Shown: piece after piece, positions 5,640-14,179 of the stretch
How positions within the stretch are numbered: the first letter of the stretch is position 1
Layout of the letters: every line of letters starts with the position of its first letter
Source of the DNA: Treponema sp.
Lineage (GTDB): Bacteria > Spirochaetota > Spirochaetia > Treponematales > Breznakiellaceae
Length of the DNA stretch: 14,179 nt
Direction of reading: 5' to 3'
NCBI GenBank assembly: GCA_031278025.1
Contig: JAITLF010000266.1
Span: 1 to 14,179 of the forward strand
Program-made: the position numbers and the translations under genes
Notes under the pieces: generated by a model
What the model was told of the DNA's origin: nothing
The model's input: the letters and a program-made list of their open reading frames with translations, nothing else
Database searches by the model: none

Positions 5640-6374
5640 ATGAATTCCCGATTAACGAATCCCCGTTTTATCCGTTACACCCAGTTTGGTCAAATAGTTA
5701 TCACCGCGGAAGACGATCCGGACTGGATTGTGGACGTGATGCTGGAAACCGGGTATGAGGACGAATTCTGTTATGCCCTGAATTTTGACCCATCTTTTAT
5801 CGCCGCTCTTATGAGGGCGGGGTTTCTGGTGATGTCCGTCGCCGCCGGGCCTTATCGCGAGCCAGAGAGAAAACCCAGGCGTTACGTCCTGCTCCCCAAA
5901 CTCCACCTGGAACGGTCTGTGGTGTTCTGGGAAGACCTGCACGAAACCAGAACGGCCAGGCGGCTCCTTAAACGCTATGAACTGCGGTATGACGCCGATT
6001 TCGACCGTATCCTGGAGCGCTGCACGGAGGTACACGGCAACGACTGGCTTACTCCGCCCCTGCAATCAGGCATTAAAGCGATACGCGCCATTGATAACAG
6101 CCTGGTACGGCCGGTTTCTTTCGGGCTTTATCGGGACGGAAACCTGGTGGCCGGCGAATTTGGGGTGGTAACCGGCAGGGTATATACCAGTTATTCCGGG
6201 TACCGGGATGAAGATTCGGCGGGAACGGTCCAGCTGGTCCTGACCGGCCGGTATCTTAGGGATGCGGGTTTTGCCTTTTGGGACCTGGGTATGCCCCTGG
6301 CTTACAAAGACCGGCTGGGCGCCCGGAATATCAGTCCCCGTCTTTTTGTTGAACTATTTCGGGGAGCCTGGTAA
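5640..6374 (+). CDS. Divergent leucyl/phenylalanyl-tRNA-protein transferase (Aat-like)
   Basis: A 244-residue protein with the GNAT-like layout of Aat, which adds Leu or Phe from tRNA to N-terminal Arg/Lys of proteins and so marks them for ClpS/ClpAP. Supporting segments: EDLHETRTARRLLKRYELRYDADFD (given here in parts: EDLHETRTARR, then YELRYDADFD), NDWLTPPLQSGIKAI matching the WITP region, RDGNLVAGEFGVVTGRVY matching the Gly-rich strand, and LGARNISPRLFVELF matching the C-terminal SLGA-IPR region. Length is normal. Two regions differ from classical Aat: the GESMFS stretch is replaced by YSGYRDED, and the D-T/C-Q motif near residue 220 reads DLGM, so the usual catalytic Glu and Gln seem absent. 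Start is uncertain: in-frame GTGs at 5631 and 5637, and no clear ribosome binding site. Confidence 0.75.
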   Translation: MNSRLTNPRFIRYTQFGQIVITAEDDPDWIVDVMLETGYEDEFCYALNFDPSFIAALMRAGFLVMSVAAGPYREPERKPRRYVLLPKLHLERSVVFWEDLHETRTARRLLKRYELRYDADFDRILERCTEVHGNDWLTPPLQSGIKAIRAIDNSLVRPVSFGLYRDGNLVAGEFGVVTGRVYTSYSGYRDEDSAGTVQLVLTGRYLRDAGFAFWDLGMPLAYKDRLGARNISPRLFVELFRGAW

Positions 6375-6418
6375 ACGCTGCTCAGGTAGGGTAGTATACC
6401 GCAACAGGATACTTTTTG

Positions 6419-8581
<2,163 letters not shown>

Positions 8582-8717
8582 GCGTGAGGTGTAACTATTC
8601 AGCCGCCCCGCGGGGAATAGCGCCGGCCAACTTCGTTGCCGCAGCCGGGGTTAAAAGCAGGAAAACCGGCGTTAGGAACGCTGTAGAGCGGGTTCGAAAA
8701 TCCTAGAGGTTAATAGC
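8582..8717 (+). other. Intergenic region with paired segments, function unknown
   Basis: This 136-bp gap contains several possible stems: CTATTC/GAATAG enclosing the palindrome CCCCGCGGGG (about 8596-8620), CGCCGG at about 8621 with CCGGCG at about 8666, and GAACGCT/AGC..GTTC at about 8677-8696. No T-run follows the first stem. No known riboswitch consensus was recognised and no promoter is clear. It may be a structured leader of the phosphatase gene or simply GC-rich spacer. Confidence 0.3.
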
Positions 8718-9344
8718 ATGGACGAAAGCAGCTTTATTTTGGGAGTAGACCTGGACGGCGTTGTGGGCGATTTCTACGGCTCACTGCGGAACATTGCCGC
8801 CGAATGGCTTAACAAGCCCCTTGACGCCCTAAGCGCCGAGGTGGACTACGGTCTTGACAGATGGGGCCTTGCCGAATACGGCGGGTATCCCCGGCTTCAC
8901 CGTTTCGCCGTTACCCAGCGGAACCTCTTCCGGGACATGGAACCCATTAAGGACGCTCCGGCGGTGTTACGGAAACTCTCCGCCAAAGGCATTCGTATCC
9001 GCATCATCACCCACCGGCTTTTTCTCAAATATTTCCACCGGGCCTCTATCACCCAAACCGTTGACTGGCTTGACTCCTACGACATCCCCTACTGGGACCT
9101 CTGTTTCATGAAGGACAAGGGCGCGGTGGGCGCTCATGTGTATATCGACGACGCCCCGTCCAACGTGATAAGCCTGCGTGAACAGGGGTGCCATACCATA
9201 GTCTTTACCAATTCCACCAATAGGGCGCTTCCCGGTCCCCGTGCGGATACCTGGCTTGAGGTTGAAACCCTCGTGATGGATGCCCTGGACGAATGGACCA
9301 CCGGTACGCTGAACCTCTTCGGCGCTGCGGACTTCCGGCCCTGA
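8718..9344 (+). CDS. HAD-family phosphatase, 5'(3')-deoxyribonucleotidase-like
   Basis: A 208-residue HAD hydrolase. Motif I is DLDGVVGD with nucleophile Asp11 and Asp13; motif II Thr98 in IITHR; Lys132 or Lys134 in MKDKG for motif III; Asp144 and Asp145 in IDDAPSN for motif IV. The arrangement and the small helical cap resemble the NT5C group that removes 5' or 3' phosphate from (deoxy)nucleotides, but substrate specificity in HAD proteins is hard to read from sequence. GAGG lies about 10 nt before the ATG. The radical SAM gene begins 20 bp after its stop, so the two are likely co-transcribed. Cytoplasmic. Confidence 0.75.
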   Translation: MDESSFILGVDLDGVVGDFYGSLRNIAAEWLNKPLDALSAEVDYGLDRWGLAEYGGYPRLHRFAVTQRNLFRDMEPIKDAPAVLRKLSAKGIRIRIITHRLFLKYFHRASITQTVDWLDSYDIPYWDLCFMKDKGAVGAHVYIDDAPSNVISLREQGCHTIVFTNSTNRALPGPRADTWLEVETLVMDALDEWTTGTLNLFGAADFRP

Positions 9345-9363
9345 CCGGCGGACGCGGACAGTG

Positions 9364-10752
9364 ATGGCCGATATAGTTCTTGCCGTCATCAACGCCAAGT
9401 GGATACATCCGTCTCTGGCGCTCAGGCTTCTTAAGGCCAACCTGGGGCCGCTGGAAGACCGCTGCCAAATCCTGGAATTCACCCTCCGCCAGCCCCTGAT
9501 CGAAAAGACCGCCCCTATCCTGGCCGCCCGGCCCCGAATCCTGGGGATTTCGGTTTCCATCTGGAATCACCAAGCGACGGTGGAACTGCTAGAGGCTCTG
9601 GAAACGGCCTGGGCCGGGGTTTCCAAACCCATCATCGTCCTCGGCGGCCCGGAGATCTCCTATCTGCCGCCGGAGGCCGGAATCCTGCGTTACGCTCACT
9701 GGGTGGTTCAGGGAGAGGGAGAGGCGGTTTTCCGGGAACTCTGCGCGGGGCTTTTGAAGGATTCCGCTATAGAACGGCTTCCCTCAGCCTCGCCGGTTTG
9801 CGGCAAGATCATCAGCGCCAAGCCGGTGGACCCGGCCTCCCTGGTCCCCGCCTACCGGCTCTACTCAGGCGAGGACCTTTGCCGGAAGCTGGTGTACGTG
9901 GAAGTTTCACGGGGCTGTCCCTTTGGCTGCGAATTCTGCCTGAGTTCCCTGGATAAGGCGGTTCGGGAATTCCCCCTGGACCCGTTTCTGGGGGAGATGG
10001 ACCTCCTTATCCGCCGGGGAGCGCGGACCTTCAAGTTCCTGGACCGTACCTTTAACCTGGACATAGAACGGGCCCGGCGTATCCTGGAATTCTTTCTGGC
10101 CCGGCAAAGGGAGGAACCGGCCCTGCGTGTTCATTTCGAGATGGTCCCCTCCCGGTTCCCCCCGGAACTGCGGGAACCCCTTACCCGGTTTCCGCCGGGA
10201 AGCCTTCGGCTGGAAGTGGGGATTCAGACCTTTAACCGGGAAACCGCCGCCCTGGTAGGCCGGCCCTGCGCTCCGGAAGCGGAACTGGAAGCCCTGAGTT
10301 TCCTGGGGAAGTACACCAACGCCATCATCCACGCGGACCTTATTGCCGGGCTGCCGGAGGAGGATATGGCTTCTTTTGGCGGCGGTTTTGACCGCCTGTG
10401 GCTCGCCGGGCCTGGGGAAATACAGGTGGGCATCCTGAAACGCCTGCCGGGTACGCCCCTTGCCCGGCGCGGCGGGGCCTGGGGTATGCGCTATTCCCCG
10501 GACCCGCCCTACGAGGTTTTGGAGACGGCGGCTCTTCCTGCCCTGGAACTTGACCGGCTAAAAAACTTTGCCCGCTTCTGGGAACTCATCGTCAACCGGG
10601 GCGCGTTCCGGGACCTGGGCCCCAGGCTCTTTCCCCAAAGGCAGCGGGTATTCCAGTCTTTTCTGGAACTATCGGACCGGCTTCTTGAGCGGTTCGGACG
10701 GAACTGGGGGATAGACCGGCGGGAACTCCGCGCCGAACTGGAAAAGGGCTAA
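9364..10752 (+). CDS. B12-binding-type radical SAM protein (DUF4080-like)
   Basis: A 462-residue protein with two recognisable parts. Residues 1 to about 140 look like the B12-binding Rossmann domain (ILGISVSIWNHQATVELL, IIVLGGPEISY, WVVQGEGEAVFREL). The radical SAM domain follows with the cluster motif SRGCPFGCEFC, Cys185, Cys189 and Cys192. The GGPE and QGEGE motifs are typical of COG1032 proteins, and the C-terminal region with LKNFARFWELIVNRG resembles the DUF4080 tail. The DXHXXG cobalamin-binding signature is not visible, so binding of B12 itself is doubtful. Reaction and substrate unknown. The ATG at 9364 is preceded by an in-frame GTG at 9361; there is only a weak ribosome binding site. 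Confidence 0.8.
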   Translation: MADIVLAVINAKWIHPSLALRLLKANLGPLEDRCQILEFTLRQPLIEKTAPILAARPRILGISVSIWNHQATVELLEALETAWAGVSKPIIVLGGPEISYLPPEAGILRYAHWVVQGEGEAVFRELCAGLLKDSAIERLPSASPVCGKIISAKPVDPASLVPAYRLYSGEDLCRKLVYVEVSRGCPFGCEFCLSSLDKAVREFPLDPFLGEMDLLIRRGARTFKFLDRTFNLDIERARRILEFFLARQREEPALRVHFEMVPSRFPPELREPLTRFPPGSLRLEVGIQTFNRETAALVGRPCAPEAELEALSFLGKYTNAIIHADLIAGLPEEDMASFGGGFDRLWLAGPGEIQVGILKRLPGTPLARRGGAWGMRYSPDPPYEVLETAALPALELDRLKNFARFWELIVNRGAFRDLGPRLFPQRQRVFQSFLELSDRLLERFGRNWGIDRRELRAELEKG

Positions 10753-10753
10753 C

Positions 10754-10782
10754 CGGTTAAGGATATGAACGGTTAAGGATAT
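10754..10782. repeat. Two 13-bp direct repeats behind the radical SAM gene
   Basis: CGGTTAAGGATAT at 10754-10766 and 10770-10782, separated by 3 bp. Perfect but short; likely a slippage duplication with no evident role. Confidence 0.6.
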
Positions 10783-10835
10783 CGAAAAAAACGGGTGAGG
10801 GTAGCGGAAAACCCACGAAACGGGGTTGGAGCGAG

Positions 10836-10908
10836 GGGGGAGCACCGTCAAAAAAGGCTTTTCGCGGGGCAAAAGAACCTTTCTTTTTCGGAACCCAGAT
10901 GCTCCCCC
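10836..10908. terminator. Nested hairpin, probable bidirectional terminator
   Basis: Outer arms GGGGGAGCA (10836-10844) and TGCTCCCCC (10900-10908) are perfectly complementary. Inside lies a second hairpin: AAAAAAGG, CTTTT, an 8-nt loop, AAAAG, AA bulge, CCTTTCTTTTT (10850-10888). It offers a U-rich 3' side on both strands, so it can end the radical SAM transcript on plus and the xylBA transcript on minus. It is located between the two convergent genes. Confidence 0.7.
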
Positions 10909-10945
10909 TTCTTAACTTGTTGACCGTGCCCGCGGCTTCAACCTC

Positions 10946-12289
10946 TTACAAACCCAGCAAATGCTGGTTCAGGATGTTTTCAAGCCGTTCCTGCTTGCCG
11001 CTGGTAACGCCGAACGCGCCGTAATCGCTGCCCAGCTTCGCCAGATCTTCCAGCTTGAGGTCCCCCTTCTCGAATAGCGCGCCGTCCCCGGTGTCAAAGG
11101 AAGCGTAGCGGCCCTTCACAAAGTCCGGAATCTTGCCGCTGATGATAATTCGGGAGGCGGCTTCAAGGCCCGCCGCGAAGGCATCCATGCCGCCTATGTG
11201 GGCTTCAAAGAGGTCCGCCGGGTCCACCGAGCTGCGGCGGATCTTGGCGTCAAAATTGAGGCCCCCGGTGGTAAAGCCGCCGGCCCTCAGAATGGCGTAC
11301 ATGGCCAGGGCGGTTTCGTAGTAGCTGTTGGGGAACTGATCCGTATCCCAGCCGTTCCGGGGTTCGCCGCGGTTGGCATCCACGGAGCCGAAAAGACCGG
11401 CGGCGGCGGCGGTTTCCAATTCATGGAAGAAGTCGTGGCCGGCGAGTTCCGCGTGGTTGGCTTCGATGTTCAGGCGGAAGTCCCTGTCGAGGCCGTAGTA
11501 CCGCAGGAAGCCGATGACGGTTTCCGTGTCGTAGTCGTATTGGTGCTTGGTAGGCTCCATAGGCTTGGGTTCAATGTAGAAGGCGCCCTTAAAGCCCTGA
11601 GCGCGGGCATAATCCCGCGCGGCGATGAGGAACTTAGCCAGATGATCTTTTTCCCGCTTAAGGTCGGTGTTGAGGAGGCTCATGTAGCCTTCCCTGCCGC
11701 CCCAGAAGGTGTAGCCCTGTCCGTCCAGCTCTATCGTGGCGTCGATGGCGGCTTTAACCTGGTTGGCCGCCAGCGCAAGCACGGCGAATTCCGGGTTGGT
11801 GGCCGCCCCGTTCATGAACCGGGGATGGGTGAACAGGTTCGCCGTACCCCACAGGAGTTTGACCCCCGTAGCCTTCTGGCGTTCCTTGGCCTTGGCCGTC
11901 AAGGCTTGCAGGTTCTTCTCGCTTTCCCCAGGGGTGGCGCCTTCAGGGGCCATATCCCGATCGTGAAAGGCGTAGAATTCGGCCCCCAGTTTGGTGATGA
12001 ACTCGAAGGCCGCGTCCATCTTATGTTCAGCCGCTTCCATGGGACACTTCGCGTCCGAAATCCAGGGATGGGGATGGGTGGCCGCGCCGAAAGGATCCGC
12101 GCCGTCGGCGCAGAAACTGTGCCAGTAAGCCACGGCAAAGCGAAGGTGATCCTTCATCTTCTTGCCGCCCACGGTCTTTTCCGCGTCATAATACTTGAAC
12201 GCCAGGGGATTGTCGCTTTTTGGGCCTTCGTACCCGATCTTTCCGATACCGGGGAAGTACTCCCTGCTTCCCACAAAATAATCCGCCAT
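10946..12289 (-). CDS. xylA: Xylose isomerase
   Basis: A 447-residue cytoplasmic TIM-barrel enzyme that converts D-xylose to D-xylulose using two divalent metals; the length fits the class II isomerases. Visible: [14 protein letters not shown] near the start, [14 protein letters not shown], catalytic His in FYAFHDRDM (about residue 103), [21 protein letters not shown] in segments LWGTANLF and [12 protein letters not shown], metal-ligand Glu in [31 protein letters not shown], and [10 protein letters not shown]. The ATG at 12289 is chosen over one five codons upstream because GGAGGT lies at the right distance. It is 39 bp downstream of xylB in the same direction, so they form an xylBA operon ending at the hairpin near 10850-10908. 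Confidence 0.96.
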   Translation of the reverse strand: MADYFVGSREYFPGIGKIGYEGPKSDNPLAFKYYDAEKTVGGKKMKDHLRFAVAYWHSFCADGADPFGAATHPHPWISDAKCPMEAAEHKMDAAFEFITKLGAEFYAFHDRDMAPEGATPGESEKNLQALTAKAKERQKATGVKLLWGTANLFTHPRFMNGAATNPEFAVLALAANQVKAAIDATIELDGQGYTFWGGREGYMSLLNTDLKREKDHLAKFLIAARDYARAQGFKGAFYIEPKPMEPTKHQYDYDTETVIGFLRYYGLDRDFRLNIEANHAELAGHDFFHELETAAAAGLFGSVDANRGEPRNGWDTDQFPNSYYETALAMYAILRAGGFTTGGLNFDAKIRRSSVDPADLFEAHIGGMDAFAAGLEAASRIIISGKIPDFVKGRYASFDTGDGALFEKGDLKLEDLAKLGSDYGAFGVTSGKQERLENILNQHLLGL

Positions 12290-12328
12290 TTTTGTTACCT
12301 CCAATGATTGGCTGCGGCCATAACCGGC

Positions 12329-13924
12329 CTATTTATAAAGAGGACTTAACGCCTCAAGATACCGTGAATAACCGGCGTAGGCCCTGTTGTACGCCTCCAC
12401 CGATGCGGGATCGGGATTGACCGTGATCCCTCCCTCAAGGGCTACATGAGCATCCACGAGGGCTTCAATAGAAGCGCCGGCTTCTATTGAAGCGCCGGCT
12501 TCTATTGAAGCGCCGGCTCCTATTGAAGCGCCGGCTTCTATAGAAGCGCCGGCTCCTATAGAAGCGCCGGCTCCTATAGAAGCGGCGGGATGAGCCTGCT
12601 TTTCCAGGACCCACAGAGCCTGTATGGAAGCGCCCATAGCGGCGGCTTCCTCGCTCGAAGGGACACGCACGGGCAGGTTCATCACGTTGGCGGCTATGTT
12701 CTGCCACAGGGGGCTTTTAGCGCCGCCGCCGGACAGCCGTATCTCCTGAGCCTGGTAACCCAATTCCTTGAAACCCTCAAGCCCTATGCGCATCCCGAAA
12801 ATAGCCGCTTCCAGGGCGGCGCGGGCCAGGTTTTCCCGCGTAAAGTTGGCGCTGGTGGCCCCGTTAAGGCTGGCCCGGCCATTGGGGAGGTTTGGGGTGC
12901 GTTCTCCGTTGAAGAAGGGAAGAACCACCAGGCCGCCGGCGCCGACAGGGGCTTTGGCGGCCTCGGCGTCGAACTCCTTAACGCCCAACCCCAGCAAGCC
13001 CCGGAATTCCTCACTGGCGACGGTACAGTTCATCGTGCAGAGCAGCGGCAGCCAGCCGTTGGTGGACGAACAGAAAGCCGCAAGGTTCCCGGTGGGATCC
13101 ACCACCGGCGTGTTGGAAAAGCCGAAAAGGGTCCCCGACGTCCCCAGGCTCATGGTGAGGGAACCGTCCCGAACCGCGCCGGTACCGATGGCGCCCATCA
13201 TGTTGTCCCCGCCGCCGGAAGCCACCACCGCGCCGGGGGGAATGCCGAAACGCCGGGCCGCCGCCGCGGATACCCTTCCGGCACATTGATCGGAGGAAAT
13301 CAGCCTGGGCAGGCAGCCGATGACCGCCGGGTCTATGAGGCCGGCGATCCTGGCGGACCATTCCCGCTTCCGTACGTCCATCAGGGCGGAACCTGAAGCA
13401 TCGCCGTATTCAGCCGTATACTCCCCGGTAAGAAGAAAATTGATGTAATCATGGGGAAGAAGGATGTGCCGGAGTTTGGCAAAGGCCTCCGGCTTATGGT
13501 TCTTGAGCCACTGTACCTTGGGGGCGGTGTACCCCGGCCTCATGGGAAGCCCGGTTTCGGCGATAAGCCGGCCCTCTCCCCCCGCCGCCGCGGTAATCTG
13601 GTTACACTCGGCGGCGGTGGAAGTATCGCACCAGAGCTTCACGTTGTAGAGCGGCTTACCCGCCCCATCCAGGGGGACCAAGCTGTGCTGATGCCCGGAC
13701 ACCCCCAGGGCGGCAATAGTCTGCCGGACACCGGCGGGAATAGCGCCGAAACAGGCCTCCAAAGCCGCGTCATACCATTCAGCCTTTTGCTCCCGCGTGC
13801 CGTCGTTTTCGGCAATCATATCCACCGGCGTTTGAGCCCGTGCAACGACGGATTTCTTCTCGTAATCGTAGATAACGACCTTACAACTCTGGGTTCCCAG
13901 ATCGATTCCGCATACCGTCTTCAT
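12329..13924 (-). CDS. xylB: Xylulokinase with an in-frame hexapeptide repeat expansion
   Basis: A 531-residue FGGY-family kinase that phosphorylates D-xylulose to xylulose 5-phosphate for the pentose phosphate pathway. Visible: phosphate loop GIDLGTQSCKVV (6-17), GVSGHQHSLVPLD, LWCDTST, HDYINFLLTGEY, catalytic Asp240 in GGGDNMMGAIG, MSLGTSGTLF, and LSGGGAKSPLWQNIAANV in the second actin-like domain. Residues about 446-487 are seven copies of a hexapeptide A-G-A-S-I-(E/G), followed by the normal C-terminal EALVDAHVALEGGITVNPD. Without them the protein would be about 490 residues, normal for the family. AAGGAG stands about 10 nt before the ATG. Kinase motifs are intact, so it is probably functional with a low-complexity loop. 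Its ATG overlaps the stop of a small upstream reading frame. Confidence 0.95.
   Translation of the reverse strand: MKTVCGIDLGTQSCKVVIYDYEKKSVVARAQTPVDMIAENDGTREQKAEWYDAALEACFGAIPAGVRQTIAALGVSGHQHSLVPLDGAGKPLYNVKLWCDTSTAAECNQITAAAGGEGRLIAETGLPMRPGYTAPKVQWLKNHKPEAFAKLRHILLPHDYINFLLTGEYTAEYGDASGSALMDVRKREWSARIAGLIDPAVIGCLPRLISSDQCAGRVSAAAARRFGIPPGAVVASGGGDNMMGAIGTGAVRDGSLTMSLGTSGTLFGFSNTPVVDPTGNLAAFCSSTNGWLPLLCTMNCTVASEEFRGLLGLGVKEFDAEAAKAPVGAGGLVVLPFFNGERTPNLPNGRASLNGATSANFTRENLARAALEAAIFGMRIGLEGFKELGYQAQEIRLSGGGAKSPLWQNIAANVMNLPVRVPSSEEAAAMGASIQALWVLEKQAHPAASIGAGASIGAGASIEAGASIGAGASIEAGASIEAGASIEALVDAHVALEGGITVNPDPASVEAYNRAYAGYSRYLEALSPLYK
12463..12588 (-). repeat. 18-bp in-frame minisatellite inside xylB, seven units
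   Basis: Seven head-to-tail 18-bp units (12463-12480, 12481-12498, and so on to 12571-12588), nearly identical. Plus-strand unit: CTTCTATTGAAGCGCCGG with single-base variants (T/C at position 3, T/A at position 8, and one C/G near the end of the last unit). On the coding strand the codons are GCC GGC GCT TCA ATA GAA/GGA. Units with TATA contain the palindrome CTTCTATAGAAG. Copy-number change keeps the reading frame. Confidence 0.95.
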
Positions 13925-14013
13925 CCCCTATCCGCTCCTTTCGATATTAAATCGCGATGATAAATCACCGCCTGTGGTGCCTCAATCACTATACCGGCGG
14001 TTTCGCCTTTCAT
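13921..14013 (-). CDS. Small reading frame resembling the C-terminal half of CsrA
   Basis: A 30-codon frame (ATG at 14013) whose TGA overlaps the xylB ATG as ATGA, the layout of translational coupling. Residues 8-21, IVIEAPQAVIYHRD, resemble the CsrA segment LGI-AP--V-VHR-E, which forms the last strand and RNA-binding Arg of that post-transcriptional regulator. The N-terminal half of CsrA is missing in this frame. A different frame starting at 14038 encodes MILVRTPLDE, faintly like a CsrA N-terminus, before stopping at 13982. No ribosome binding site is seen. It could be a csrA remnant, a leader peptide, or chance. Confidence 0.3.
   Translation of the reverse strand: MKGETAGIVIEAPQAVIYHRDLISKGADRG
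13943..13966. promoter_or_regulatory. Imperfect palindrome upstream of xylB, possible operator
   Basis: The exact 8-bp palindrome ATCGCGAT (13951-13958) is flanked by AT-rich arms GATATTAA and GATAAATC with partial symmetry. It lies about 20-40 bp before the xylB start and downstream of a possible -10 TATAGT (minus strand, 13993-13988), a position where a repressor would block transcription. The -35 is poor (TGGATG) and no regulator gene is in the window. Confidence 0.25.
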
Positions 14014-14046
14014 CCAGGGGCGTCCGCACTAAAATCATCCCTCCAT

Positions 14047-14071
14047 CCCCCCCCCCGAAACATACCCCCCC
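14047..14071. repeat. Homopolymer C tracts (10 and 7) upstream of xylB
   Basis: Ten C at 14047-14056 and seven at 14065-14071, that is G10 and G7 on the xylB coding strand, 123-147 bp before its ATG. Long G/C runs are prone to slippage. Confidence 0.8.
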
Positions 14072-14108
14072 GTTTTCCGGCGTTTCCCGGCCTCCCCCCG
14101 TGTTTTGC

Positions 14109-14171
14109 GCCGGAGCCTCCCGCGTCCACGCCGGAGCCTCCCGCGTCCACGCCGGAGCCTCCCGCGTCCAC
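14109..14171. repeat. Three perfect 21-bp tandem repeats at the right edge
   Basis: Three identical head-to-tail 21-bp units (14109-14129, 14130-14150, 14151-14171), each beginning GCCGGAGCCTCCCGCG, and possibly continuing in degenerate form past the window. The core GGAGCCT-CC is shared with the 21-bp units at 3079-3141. No gene is apparent in 14014-14179. Confidence 0.9.
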
Positions 14172-14179
14172 GGCGGAAC

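Noticed and set aside
8688..8708. GGGTTCGAAAATCC resembling a tRNA T-arm
   Set aside because: The five bases on each side of the TTCGAAA loop do not pair, and no acceptor, D or anticodon stems can be drawn upstream.
11198..12307. 369-codon open frame on the plus strand opposite xylA
   Set aside because: It is antisense to a clear xylose isomerase, is Gly/Val-rich as expected from the complement of GC-rich codons, and has no recognisable domain.
12463..12588. CRISPR array
   Set aside because: The 18-bp units are contiguous with no spacers and remain in frame with xylB.
12590..13396. 268-codon open frame on the plus strand opposite xylB
   Set aside because: Lies fully inside a well-supported kinase gene and shows no motif; long antisense frames are expected at this GC content.

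Overview
The window looks like chromosomal DNA of a GC-rich spirochaete, most likely a Treponema-like gut bacterium. This rests on the lipoprotein plus beta-barrel outer-membrane protein pair with treponemal-style signal peptides, the xylose isomerase/xylulokinase operon, and the general flavour of the proteins. The phylum is a fairly safe inference. Genus and habitat are not proven by anything here.

Layout. (1) 1-930, minus strand: two tandem copies of a small retropepsin-like aspartic protease (the second cut by the window edge), preceded by decayed copies of the gene's 5' end and a 7-bp tandem array. (2) 930-2838, minus strand: an outer-membrane barrel protein, then a lipoprotein, with a terminator between them and a good promoter plus 5'UTR hairpin upstream. 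(3) 3006-3147: a GC-rich inverted-repeat block between divergent genes. (4) 3175-6374, plus strand: four consecutive genes all linked to tRNA: a queuosine-precursor transporter, the t6A dehydratase TcdA, a TtcA-family thiolase and a divergent Aat-like aminoacyl-tRNA protein transferase. tcdA has a consensus promoter so close to its ATG that the mRNA should be leaderless. (5) 6419-10752, plus strand: GlgX glycogen debranching enzyme, a 5'-nucleotidase-like HAD phosphatase, and a B12-binding-type radical SAM protein. (6) 10836-10908: a strong nested hairpin, probably a bidirectional terminator. (7) 10946-13924, minus strand: xylB-xylA operon. (8) 13925-14179: xylB upstream region with a small CsrA-like reading frame, a 10-C tract and a 21-bp tandem repeat.

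Working together: XylA and XylB turn xylose into xylulose 5-phosphate, GlgX handles stored glycogen, and the block in the middle modifies or uses tRNA. No phage, IS element, CRISPR array, tRNA or rRNA was seen. The most unusual theme is repeat expansion at several scales: an in-frame 18-bp minisatellite inside xylB, a 7-bp array arranged 3+3+3, a dispersed family of 21-bp GC-rich units between genes, and repeated start modules in front of the protease genes. I did not find a convincing new defence or mobile system.
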